64,000 bases of DNA from Pseudomonas chlororaphis subsp. chlororaphis (GTDB lineage Bacteria; Pseudomonadota; Gammaproteobacteria; Pseudomonadales; Pseudomonadaceae), in assembly GCF_003945765.1 (NCBI RefSeq), contig NZ_CP027712.1, forward strand, positions 6,510,001 to 6,574,000. Reading direction: 5' to 3'. The notes beneath the pieces are model-generated. The model did no database searches. It saw nothing but the letters and a program-made list of their open reading frames with translations, and had not been told where the DNA came from. Shown here piece after piece: positions 48,374 through 56,914 of this stretch; the first letter of the stretch is position 1, and the number at the start of each line of letters is the position of its first letter. Both the position numbers and the translations under genes were made by a program.

Positions 48374-49711
48374 TTACAGGTTGTAACCGCGCTCGTTGTG
48401 TTGCGCCAGGTCGAGGCCGACCGACTCTTCTTCCTCGGTGACACGCAGCCCGATGACCACATCCAGCACCTTGAGGATGATGAAGGTGACGATCGCGGTG
48501 TAGATCACCGTGAAGCCCACGCCTTTGCACTGGATCCACACTTGCGCGGCGATGTCGGTCACGGTGCCGAAGCCGCCCAGCGATGGCGCAGCGAACACGC
48601 CGGTGAGGATCGCGCCGAGGATACCGCCGATACCGTGCACGCCGAAGGCGTCCAGGGAGTCGTCGTAGCCCAGCTTGCGTTTCAGAGTGGTGGCGCAGAA
48701 GAAGCACACCACGCCCGCTGCCAGGCCGATCACCAGGGCGCCCATCGGGCCTACGGTGCCAGCGGCAGGCGTGATCGCCACCAGGCCGGCAACCACACCC
48801 GAGGCGATGCCCAGGGCGCTTGGCTTACCGTGGGTCAGCCATTCGGCGAACATCCAGCCCAGCGCTGCGGCGGCGGTGGCGATCTGGGTTACCAGCATCG
48901 CCATGCCGGCGGTGCCGTTGGCGGCGGCGGCGGAACCGGCGTTGAAACCGAACCAGCCGATCCACAGCATGGCCGCGCCCATCAGGGTGTAACCCAGGTT
49001 GTGCGGCGCCATCGGGGTGGTCGGGAAGCCTTTGCGCTTGCCCAGCACCAGGCAGGCCACCAGGCCGGCGATACCGGCGTTGATGTGCACCACGGTGCCG
49101 CCGGCGAAGTCCAGCACGCCCCAGTCCCACATCAGGCCGCCGTTGCCGGACCAGACCATGTGCGCGATCGGCGCGTAGACCAGGGTGAACCAGATGGCCA
49201 TGAAGATCAGCATGGCGGAGAACTTCATCCGCTCGGCGAAGGCACCGACGATCAGCGCCGGGGTGATGATGGCGAAGGTCATCTGGAAGGTGATGAACAC
49301 CGCCTCGGGGAACAGCGCCGCCGGGCCGGTCAGGCTCGCCGGGGTGACGCCGGCCAGGAAGGCCTTGCCCAGGCCGCCGACGAAGGAGTTGAAGTTGACG
49401 ACGCCCTGCTCCATGCCGGTGGTGTCGAACGCAATGCTGTAGCCATAAATGACCCACAGGATGCTGATCAGACCGGTAATGGCGAAGCACTGCATCATCA
49501 CGGAAAGAATGTTTTTCGAACGCACCATGCCGCCGTAGAACAGCGCCAGGCCGGGAATGGTCATGAACAGCACCAGGGCCGTCGAGGTCAGCATCCAGGC
49601 GGTGTCGCCGGAGTTGAGGACTGGGGCTGCCACTTCGTCCGCCGCCATGGCCAGGCCAGGCATTACGAGGGACAACAGGGCTCCTAGCCCTGCGATTTTA
49701 CGCAGAGTCAT
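48374..49711 (-). CDS. amtB: Ammonium transporter AmtB
   Basis: 445 residues. Signal peptide (about 1-22) then eleven helices. Conserved Amt segments: DTAWMLTSTALVLFMTIPGLALFYGGMVRSKN, DFAGGTVVHINAGIAGLV with a pore histidine of the twin-His pair, and the FGVHGIGGILGAILTGVFA helix with the second histidine. It conducts ammonium into the cell and is blocked by GlnK under ammonium excess; glnK is 35 bases upstream in the same operon. CAGGAG precedes the ATG. Confidence 0.97.
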   Translation of the reverse strand: MTLRKIAGLGALLSLVMPGLAMAADEVAAPVLNSGDTAWMLTSTALVLFMTIPGLALFYGGMVRSKNILSVMMQCFAITGLISILWVIYGYSIAFDTTGMEQGVVNFNSFVGGLGKAFLAGVTPASLTGPAALFPEAVFITFQMTFAIITPALIVGAFAERMKFSAMLIFMAIWFTLVYAPIAHMVWSGNGGLMWDWGVLDFAGGTVVHINAGIAGLVACLVLGKRKGFPTTPMAPHNLGYTLMGAAMLWIGWFGFNAGSAAAANGTAGMAMLVTQIATAAAALGWMFAEWLTHGKPSALGIASGVVAGLVAITPAAGTVGPMGALVIGLAAGVVCFFCATTLKRKLGYDDSLDAFGVHGIGGILGAILTGVFAAPSLGGFGTVTDIAAQVWIQCKGVGFTVIYTAIVTFIILKVLDVVIGLRVTEEEESVGLDLAQHNERGYNL

Positions 49712-49746
49712 ATTGTTTTCTCCTGGGGCGTTGGGTTTGGGGCGGC

Positions 49747-50501
<755 letters not shown>

Positions 50502-50762
50502 ATGCTCGCGCCCAAAGACCTCCTCGATGCCCTGAGCGGCCATGCCGCCCGCCTGTTCAGCGGCGATACCCCACTGCCCCGCGCCGAAATCGAAAGCCAG
50601 TTCAAGGCCCTGCTGCAAAGCGGCTTCAGCAAGCTGGACCTGGTCAGCCGGGAAGAATTCGACAGCCAGATGGTCGTCCTGGCCCGCACCCGGGCCCGCC
50701 TGGAAAGCCTGGAGGCGAAGGTCGCCGAGCTGGAAGCCAAGCTCAACCCGAGCGAGCAATAA
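50502..50762 (+). CDS. ubiK: Ubiquinone biosynthesis accessory factor UbiK
   Basis: 86 residues. An amphipathic N-terminal helix (PKDLLDALSGHAARLF) and a C-terminal coiled coil (VSREEFDSQMVVLARTRARLESLEAKVAELEAKL) are the YqiC/UbiK pattern. It helps the Ubi enzyme complex work on lipids in the aerobic ubiquinone pathway. ATG at 50502 chosen by homology. As I recall, comM follows within a short distance in relatives; here a seven-gene operon intervenes. Confidence 0.93.
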   Translation: MLAPKDLLDALSGHAARLFSGDTPLPRAEIESQFKALLQSGFSKLDLVSREEFDSQMVVLARTRARLESLEAKVAELEAKLNPSEQ

Positions 50763-50788
50763 CCACCTCGACCGCGCCCCTGCGCATA

Positions 50789-50823
50789 GGCTCGACCATG
50801 CAGTGCCTGCCGCCGGTCGAGCC
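50789..50823. repeat. Inverted repeat at the upstream edge of the phosphoramidate operon
   Basis: GGCTCGACC (50789-50797) and GGTCGAGCC (50815-50823) are perfect arms with a 17-base spacer, just after ubiK. No T run follows, so it may be an operator or a weak hairpin. Confidence 0.4.
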
Positions 50824-50998
50824 GGACCCCGCCAGCAAAGATTTTCCGCTCTGCCCGTTCATTTCCCGCCCGCTTCGCCGATAACATATCCAGCGTTTGC
50901 GATCCTGGCCACCCTCGGGGCGAGCCATGCCCCACGACACCGCCAAGCAACGCCAACGCTTGCCTCGACGTATTCTTTGTTGTGCACCAGGTAGCCCT

Positions 50999-52060
50999 AT
51001 GACCGCGCCAAAACCCTTCAGCCGCTTGGCCTTCTTCGTTCATACCGCCGAGATGCTCAATCACTATCAGGCGGTCTGGAGCCTGTTGGGGGCCGATGCT
51101 TTCGATGTGGTCCTGCACGGCACCCATGAAGAGCGCGCGCAAAGCCGCGAACTGATTGGCGGCCTGGGCTACAGCTGTCACGGCAGCCTGGATGTGATCA
51201 AGGCCAATCACCGCTATGACGTGGTGGTCTCCAACCACAGCATGTACGACCACGGCTCGCAGCCGATGATCAAGGCGCTGGGCCATCGCCAGGTGCGCTT
51301 CATGTACGCCCTGGGCAAGTACAAACACAACTTCTCCAGCTGGAACCGGCATTACGACCTGATCCTGTGCTTCGGCCCCTGGCAGGCCGAGCGCCTGCGC
51401 GAATGCTGCGATGCCGTAACCTTCCAGATGGGCTACCCGCGCTACGACGCCTACTTCCGCGAAACCTCGCTGCAAGGCCAGCACCCGGCAGACTTGGGCC
51501 TGGACCCGACGAAAACGACCGTGCTGTGGCTGCCGACCTGGATGGAGCTGTCGTCGATCAGCCGCTTCGCCGACGCCATGGCCGGGTTGTGCGATCGCTA
51601 CAACGTCATCGTGAAGACCCACCCGCTGTCGGTCGAGGCCGATCCCGAGGCGCTGAAACTGCTCGAGCAATACCCGTTCACCGCGGTAATTACCCGCGTC
51701 TACGACAACCTCAGCCTGTTCCGTTGCGCCGACTATGTGGTTTCGGACTACGGCGGAACCGCGTTCGGCGCCCTGTACCTGGACAAGAACCTGCTGCTGT
51801 TGAACGTACCGGACGCCGAGCAGGACGCGCTGACCGGCGAGGAATCGCCCGATGTGCTGCTGCGCAACGACATCGTCAACCTCGACCCCGAGGCGCGCTG
51901 GCAACTGGCCGACCTGCTGGGGGACGAGAGCCTCTGGCAACGGCAGGCCGCGGTCCGTCAGCGCCTGCGTCGCCATTACTTCGCCCCCAGCTATGGTTTC
52001 TCGGCGGAGCTGGCGGTACTGGCGCTGCGCAACATCGAAAACATACTCAAGCAGGGGTGA
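50999..52060 (+). CDS. CDP-glycerol glycerophosphotransferase-like enzyme, candidate phosphoramidate transferase
   Basis: 353 residues, soluble, two Rossmann-like halves (GT-B type). The second half shows the TagB/TagF family marks: H208-P209 in VIVKTHPLSVEAD and SDYGGTAFGALYLDKNLLLLN (249 on). Teichoic acid enzymes of this family move a phosphoglycerol unit from CDP-glycerol onto a polymer. Teichoic acids do not occur in this group, and the operon predicts a CDP-linked phosphoramidate, so transfer of that group is the more likely reaction; this is inference. ATG at 50999 has a weak site (AGG); an earlier ATG at 50927 is possible. First gene of the seven-gene operon. Confidence 0.75.
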   Translation: MTAPKPFSRLAFFVHTAEMLNHYQAVWSLLGADAFDVVLHGTHEERAQSRELIGGLGYSCHGSLDVIKANHRYDVVVSNHSMYDHGSQPMIKALGHRQVRFMYALGKYKHNFSSWNRHYDLILCFGPWQAERLRECCDAVTFQMGYPRYDAYFRETSLQGQHPADLGLDPTKTTVLWLPTWMELSSISRFADAMAGLCDRYNVIVKTHPLSVEADPEALKLLEQYPFTAVITRVYDNLSLFRCADYVVSDYGGTAFGALYLDKNLLLLNVPDAEQDALTGEESPDVLLRNDIVNLDPEARWQLADLLGDESLWQRQAAVRQRLRRHYFAPSYGFSAELAVLALRNIENILKQG

Positions 52061-52064
52061 AAGC

Positions 52065-52592
52065 ATGGTGATCTGGCTGGTCGGCATGTCGGGCGCGGGC
52101 AAAACCACGATTGGCCGGGCCCTGTATGCCAGCCTGAAAGCGCAACGGCCGCAGACCGTATTCGTCGACGGCGACGAGATTCGCGCGCTGTTCCGCCATG
52201 ATCAGCAGGCGGACGCCTACAGCGTCGCCGGACGCCGGGTCAACGCCGAGCGGATCCAGGCCCTGTGCGGCTGGCTCGATAGCCAGGGCATCGATGTGGT
52301 CTGCTGCATCCTGTCGATGTTCCAGGACATCAGCGACGACAACCGCCAGCGTTTCTCCAGCTACCGTGAAGTGTTCGTCGATGTGCCGCTGAGCACCCTG
52401 ATCAGCCGTGACAACAAGGGGCTTTACCAGTCCGCCCTGCGAGGCGAACAGAGCAACGTGGTGGGCGTGGACATCGAGTATCCACCGCCGCAACGCCCGG
52501 ACCTGGTGCTGCATAACCGTCACGAGCCCGACGACATCCCGGGCTATGTGGAACGCATTCGCCAGCTCTGTGGGTATCCACCATCATGCTGA
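52065..52592 (+). CDS. APS-kinase-like enzyme, probable CDP-phosphoramidate kinase (Cj1415 type)
   Basis: 175 residues. P-loop GMSGAGKTT (7-15), the VDGDEIRALF strand like the FLDGDxxR of adenylylsulfate kinase, and the N-R-lid region SRDNKGLYQSALRGEQSNVVGVD. APS kinases phosphorylate a nucleotide 3'-hydroxyl. No sulfate genes are nearby, and the company of glutamine kinase, cytidylyltransferase and hydrolase genes points to the Cj1415 role: ATP-dependent 3'-phosphorylation of cytidine diphosphoramidate. Starts four bases after the first gene with GGGGTGA as ribosome site and overlaps the next gene by seven bases. Confidence 0.8.
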   Translation: MVIWLVGMSGAGKTTIGRALYASLKAQRPQTVFVDGDEIRALFRHDQQADAYSVAGRRVNAERIQALCGWLDSQGIDVVCCILSMFQDISDDNRQRFSSYREVFVDVPLSTLISRDNKGLYQSALRGEQSNVVGVDIEYPPPQRPDLVLHNRHEPDDIPGYVERIRQLCGYPPSC

Positions 52593-53158
52593 ACTACGCC
52601 TACAGCGACGGGGACCTGCTGGAAACCCCGCAGACCTACCGCTACAGCAGCTTCCAGGGTGAAGCCTTCGTCGACGCCTGGCGCGCCTCGCGCCTGGCTG
52701 CATGCGCCCACCTGCCGGCGCCAGCCTTGCCTGCGCTATATCCACAAGGCCCGGCGCACGCCGGGGACAGCACGACGCTGCTGGGCTACCTGTGCCTGGA
52801 AATGCGCGCGGACGCTGGCGTCTCCGGCCCGCTGGCGACCTACTGGCTGCCGCGCCTGCTGAAGAAATTCGAAGTGAGCAAACGCCTGTATACCGGCTAT
52901 GAAGCCACGGCTCCGCACCGTCCGCTGCCACACGGCAGCTATGGATCCGCACAGCCTTACCTGTTGCTGGCCGAGTGCATGCTGCACGGCTGGCAGGCGA
53001 GCGGCGCAGCCTACTACCTCAGCGGCCTGCTCAAGCTGACGGATACCCTGGTGTCGCAGCAGGGCCGCCTCGCCCCGGACCAGGGCGCCTACCTGGCCTG
53101 GCTGCTGACCCAGGAACAACAGCTGCTGGCCACAGTCGCCCGGGAGGCCGGCCTATGA
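52586..53158 (+). CDS. Unrecognised protein in the phosphoramidate operon
   Basis: 190 residues, no signal peptide or membrane helix. It is rich in Leu, Ala and Tyr, with helical stretches such as GYLCLEMRADAGVSGPLATYWLPRLLKKFEV and AQPYLLLAECMLHGWQASGAAYYLSGLLKLTDTL, recalling an all-alpha repeat fold. I recognise no family. It overlaps the kinase gene by seven bases and the formyltransferase-like gene by four, so it is made together with them and probably belongs to the same pathway, as a partner or an acceptor-recognition protein. Confidence 0.75.
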   Translation: MLNYAYSDGDLLETPQTYRYSSFQGEAFVDAWRASRLAACAHLPAPALPALYPQGPAHAGDSTTLLGYLCLEMRADAGVSGPLATYWLPRLLKKFEVSKRLYTGYEATAPHRPLPHGSYGSAQPYLLLAECMLHGWQASGAAYYLSGLLKLTDTLVSQQGRLAPDQGAYLAWLLTQEQQLLATVAREAGL

Positions 53159-53883
53159 GTCGCGCCCGCCTGCTGATCCTCTGCGCCCGCACCGCGCGCT
53201 CGGTCGCCTACCTGCAAGGCTTGGCGGCGGCCGGAATCGAACCTGAAGCGGTGATTGTCTACGGCCAGGGCGGCGGCCCGTTGCAAACCACCCGCGAGTT
53301 ACAGGTGCAGCCACTGGCGGGGCTGTTCTGCCCGGACCTGAGCCAGGACCTCGACACCTGCCTGGCGGCCCTGGACTGGCCCCACGAGGTGTCCCCGGCC
53401 CAGGCTCTCGACGATCCGCAACTGCTCACACTCATCGCCCGCCAGGCGCCGGACCTGGTCGTCTACTCCGGCTACGGCGGGCAACTGGTGCCGGCGGCCC
53501 TGCTGAGTCACTACCCGGTGCTGCATATCCACTCAGGCTGGCTGCCGGACTATCGCGGCAGCACCACCCTGTACTACCAGATCATCGAGCAGCGTGAATG
53601 CGCCGCCAGCGCCCTGCTGCTCGACGAGCAGATCGACACCGGCCCGGTGCTGGCGCGCAAGGCCTATCCCCTGCCCCCGCCAGGCATGGATGTCGACTAC
53701 CTGTATGACAATGCGATCCGCGCCGACCTGCTGGTGGAAGTCCTCGGCCACTGGCGACGCGAAGGCGAGCGAGCCCTGCGGCCCCTGCCGGCCGAAGCCG
53801 AAAAGCCGCCTTACTTCATCATTCACCCGTTGCTCAAACACCTGGCCCTGCTGGCGGTGGACAAGCACAAGGACGCGCCATGA
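53155..53883 (+). CDS. Formyltransferase-like protein
   Basis: 242 residues. The formyl-transferase fold (FMT/GART type) is recognised from LHIHSGWLPDYRGSTTLYYQI (123-143) and EQIDTGPVLARKAY (159 on). The usual catalytic triad is Asn-x-His plus Asp; here H126 and D161 are kept but the Asn position is H124. It may therefore formylate with altered chemistry, transfer another group, or be inactive. Sugar N-formyltransferases of this type modify amino sugars of surface glycans. Overlaps both neighbours by four bases. Confidence 0.75.
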   Translation: MSRARLLILCARTARSVAYLQGLAAAGIEPEAVIVYGQGGGPLQTTRELQVQPLAGLFCPDLSQDLDTCLAALDWPHEVSPAQALDDPQLLTLIARQAPDLVVYSGYGGQLVPAALLSHYPVLHIHSGWLPDYRGSTTLYYQIIEQRECAASALLLDEQIDTGPVLARKAYPLPPPGMDVDYLYDNAIRADLLVEVLGHWRREGERALRPLPAEAEKPPYFIIHPLLKHLALLAVDKHKDAP

Positions 53884-56279
53884 ACCGGACCGCCGAAAAC
53901 ATCGTTCGTTTCGGGACCAAGTCCGAAACCCTGGAGCGCCTGCAGCCGCGGGTCACCCGCTCGCAGATCCTGCCGCTGTATTTCTTCACCGCGCGGCAGT
54001 GGCTTGACGCCCCCGCGGACGTGCTGCTGAACATCGCCAGGATGGAGCATGGCGGTTGCGTGATCGTGCGCAGCAGCGCGCAGAACGAAGACAGCGTCAA
54101 CAGCTCGATGGCCGGCCTGTTCACCAGTTGCCTGAACGTCAGCGCCACGGATCCACGGGCCCTAAACGCGGCCATCGAACAGGTGATCGCGTCCTTTGCC
54201 GAACACCGTTGCGAGGACAACCAGATCCTGATCCAGCCGATGCTGACCTCGATCCAGATGAGCGGCGTGGTGATGACCCACGACCTGGAGCATGGCGCCC
54301 CTTATTACGTGGTGAACTACGACGACGAGAGCGGCCTGACCGATACCATCACCGGCGGCCAGGGTATCCAGAAAACCGTGCTGGTCTACCGCGACACCGA
54401 GAGCGCCCAACTGCGCTCCCCGCGCTTGCAGGCAGTGATCGATGCCTGCCGGGAGCTGGAAACGCTTTGCGGTAATGTGCCGCTGGACATCGAGTTCGCC
54501 GTCGACCGCCACCAGCAGGTCTATGTCCTGCAGGTGCGGCGCATCACCCTGTGCAACACCTGGCACCCGGTCACCGAACGGCGGGTGGCGCGCCAGCTGG
54601 AGCACATCCAGCGCTTCCTGGCCAAACGCCTGGCGCCCCAGGCCGGCCTGTATGGCGGCAGCACCTTGCTGGGGGTGATGCCTGACTGGAATCCGGCGGA
54701 AATCATCGGCACCACCCCGCGCCCGCTGGCGGCCTCGCTGTATCGGCGCCTGGTGACGGATTCGACCTGGCGCGAAGCCCGCGCCCTGATGGGTTACCAC
54801 CACCCGCGACACCAGGCCCTGATGGTGATGCTCGGCCATCATCCGTATATCGACGTGCGTTGCAGCTTCAACTCATTCCTGCCGGCGGGCCTGGAACCGG
54901 GGTTGTGCACTCGCCTGGTCAACGCCTGGCTGCAGCGCCTGCAGGCCCATCCGCAATGGCACGACAAGGTCGAGTTCGAAGTCGTCCAGACCTGCCTGGA
55001 CTTCACCTTCGACGCCGACTTCGCCGAGCGTTATGGCGACAGTCTCAGCGCCGTCGAACAACGGGCCTATCGCACGGCCCTCGACCAACTGACGCTGCGG
55101 GCGCTGAGCGGTGAGGGAGCCGGCGCGCTGCCGCCCTTGCTCGATCGGGTACGCGCCCACGAGCGCCAGCAGCAAAGCCGGCGCCTCGACGTCCTGCCAG
55201 CCGACCTCGACAGCATCCACCGCCTGCTGCTGGACTGTCGCGAGCAAGGCACGCTGCCGTTCGCCATGCTCGCCCGGCACGCGTTCATCGCCGAAACCCT
55301 GCTGCGCTCGGCCTGCCGCCGGGGCGCCCTGAGCAACGAGCGCCTGCTGGCCTGGAAGCAGTCGATCCACACCGTCACCACCGAATTGACGCGCGAATAC
55401 GCCCAGGTCTGCGCCGATACCCATACCCTGCCGGCGTTCGTCGCCAAGTTCGGCCATCTGCGCCCCGGCACCTACGACATCACCTCACTGCGCTACGACG
55501 AGCGCCACGACCTGTTCGCTGCCGCGACCGTCGAGCTGGGTCACGGCGAGAGCCCGCAGACGGCATTCCAGCTACAACCCGAAGAACGCCAGGCCCTGCA
55601 ATGGCTGATCGACGAGCAGGGCTGGCCGCTGTCGACCGAACACCTGCTGGACTACGCCAGCCAGGCCATCCAGGCCCGGGAATACGCCAAGCTGGTGTTC
55701 ACCCGGGACCTGTCCGATGCCCTGCAATTGCTGGTGAGCTGGGGCGCCGACGTCGGCCTGGCCAGGGAAGACCTGTCCTTTCTCGATATCCACCCGCTGC
55801 TCGACAGTCTCACTGCGCCCCTGATGGACGACACCGATCGGGTCCTGCTGGAGTCGGCCAGCCAGGCGCGGCGCAGCTATGAACAGGGCATCTCGCTGAA
55901 GCTCGGGCACCTGATCAGCGCGGTCGACGATGTGTTCGTCGCGCCGCTGCATCGCAGCCTGCCCAACTTCATCACCCGGCAGAACGTCGAAGCCATCGGC
56001 ATGGAACTGCGCCAGGACACCCCGGCCTCGGCGCCGCTCAAGGGCAAGATCGTCTGCATCGAGAATGCCGACCCCGGCTACGACTGGGTCTTCACCCGTG
56101 GTATCGCCGGGCTGGTCACCCAATACGGCGGGGCCAACTCGCACATGGCCATCCGCTGCGCCGAATTCGGCATCCCGGCGGCCATCGGCTGCGGTGAACA
56201 GTTGTTCAAGCGGATCCTGCGCAGCCCGCGCATCGCCCTCAATTGTCGCGACAAGACCCTGAACCCGGTGCAGCCATGA
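53880..56279 (+). CDS. PEP-synthase-like L-glutamine kinase (Cj1418 type)
   Basis: 799 residues. An N-terminal PPDK-type ATP-grasp domain (about 1-230; VIVRSSAQNEDSVNSSMAGLFTS, DIEFAVDRHQQVYVLQVRRI), a long central region without known motif, and a C-terminal swivelling phosphohistidine domain with TQYGGANSHMAIRCAEFGIPAAIGCG, catalytic His755. The PEP/pyruvate-binding TIM barrel of PEP synthase is missing, as in Cj1418, which phosphorylates the amide nitrogen of L-glutamine with ATP (giving AMP and Pi). That function fits the next two genes. Both ends overlap neighbours by four bases. Confidence 0.85.
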   Translation: MNRTAENIVRFGTKSETLERLQPRVTRSQILPLYFFTARQWLDAPADVLLNIARMEHGGCVIVRSSAQNEDSVNSSMAGLFTSCLNVSATDPRALNAAIEQVIASFAEHRCEDNQILIQPMLTSIQMSGVVMTHDLEHGAPYYVVNYDDESGLTDTITGGQGIQKTVLVYRDTESAQLRSPRLQAVIDACRELETLCGNVPLDIEFAVDRHQQVYVLQVRRITLCNTWHPVTERRVARQLEHIQRFLAKRLAPQAGLYGGSTLLGVMPDWNPAEIIGTTPRPLAASLYRRLVTDSTWREARALMGYHHPRHQALMVMLGHHPYIDVRCSFNSFLPAGLEPGLCTRLVNAWLQRLQAHPQWHDKVEFEVVQTCLDFTFDADFAERYGDSLSAVEQRAYRTALDQLTLRALSGEGAGALPPLLDRVRAHERQQQSRRLDVLPADLDSIHRLLLDCREQGTLPFAMLARHAFIAETLLRSACRRGALSNERLLAWKQSIHTVTTELTREYAQVCADTHTLPAFVAKFGHLRPGTYDITSLRYDERHDLFAAATVELGHGESPQTAFQLQPEERQALQWLIDEQGWPLSTEHLLDYASQAIQAREYAKLVFTRDLSDALQLLVSWGADVGLAREDLSFLDIHPLLDSLTAPLMDDTDRVLLESASQARRSYEQGISLKLGHLISAVDDVFVAPLHRSLPNFITRQNVEAIGMELRQDTPASAPLKGKIVCIENADPGYDWVFTRGIAGLVTQYGGANSHMAIRCAEFGIPAAIGCGEQLFKRILRSPRIALNCRDKTLNPVQP

Positions 56280-56908
56280 AACGTCTCGGCATCACCCTGA
56301 GAACCTGCAACCCGCAGGCCTACGACGAACCGCGCGATGGCCTGGCCAGGGACTGGTACCGTTTTTTTGCCGAGCTCGGCTGCGGCCACCAATGGCTGCT
56401 GCTGCCCAACCTGGGCGAAGACACCGTGGCCTATGCCCGGGCCCAGGGCGTGCAAGGCGTGATCTTCAGCGGCGGCGACGATCTCCGCAGCGACCCGTTG
56501 CGCGATCAGAGCGAACAGGCGCTGCTGGCCCACTGCGTGGCCGAGCGGCTGCCGGTGCTGGGGGTCTGCCGCGGGTTGCAACTGATCCACGACTTTTTCG
56601 GCGGCCGGCTGGCCGATGCCGATCGCGACGTGCACGTCGCACAACGCCACCTCATCACCGTGCTGGCCGCCGCCGAGCTGCCCTGGCTACAGGGCCAGGC
56701 GGCTTCGCGCTCGGTCAATTCCTTCCACGGCAAACAGTTGCTCGGCCCGTTGCCCGCCGCCCTGCGCCCCTGGGCCGTGGACGCTGCCGGGACTTGCGAG
56801 GCCCTGGTGCATACCCACCTCAAGGTGGCCGGCATCATGTGGCATCCCGAGCGCGAAGCAGCGCTGGACGACGCCGATCGACAACTGTGCCAATGGCTCT
56901 TTGAGTGA
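56276..56908 (+). CDS. Class I amidotransferase-type hydrolase, probable gamma-glutamyl-CDP-amidate hydrolase (Cj1417 type)
   Basis: 210 residues. Peptidase C26-like glutaminase fold: nucleophile C98 in VLGVCRGLQLIHDFFGG and H190 with E192 in MWHPERE complete the triad. The start LGITLRT, RDGLARDWYRFF and FSGGDDL resemble the short hydrolases of CDP-phosphoramidate loci. The Campylobacter enzyme Cj1417 splits CDP-L-glutamine to glutamate and cytidine diphosphoramidate. Alternatives such as gamma-glutamyl-GABA hydrolase are less likely in this company. Confidence 0.85.
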   Translation: MKRLGITLRTCNPQAYDEPRDGLARDWYRFFAELGCGHQWLLLPNLGEDTVAYARAQGVQGVIFSGGDDLRSDPLRDQSEQALLAHCVAERLPVLGVCRGLQLIHDFFGGRLADADRDVHVAQRHLITVLAAAELPWLQGQAASRSVNSFHGKQLLGPLPAALRPWAVDAAGTCEALVHTHLKVAGIMWHPEREAALDDADRQLCQWLFE

Positions 56909-56914
56909 CCTGAC

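Noticed and set aside
52065..52592. Annotation as adenylylsulfate kinase for sulfate assimilation
   Set aside because: No sulfate genes are nearby and the partners match the Cj1415-type kinase context.
53880..56279. Annotation as phosphoenolpyruvate synthase
   Set aside because: The PEP/pyruvate-binding C-terminal barrel is absent and the operon partners fit a glutamine kinase.
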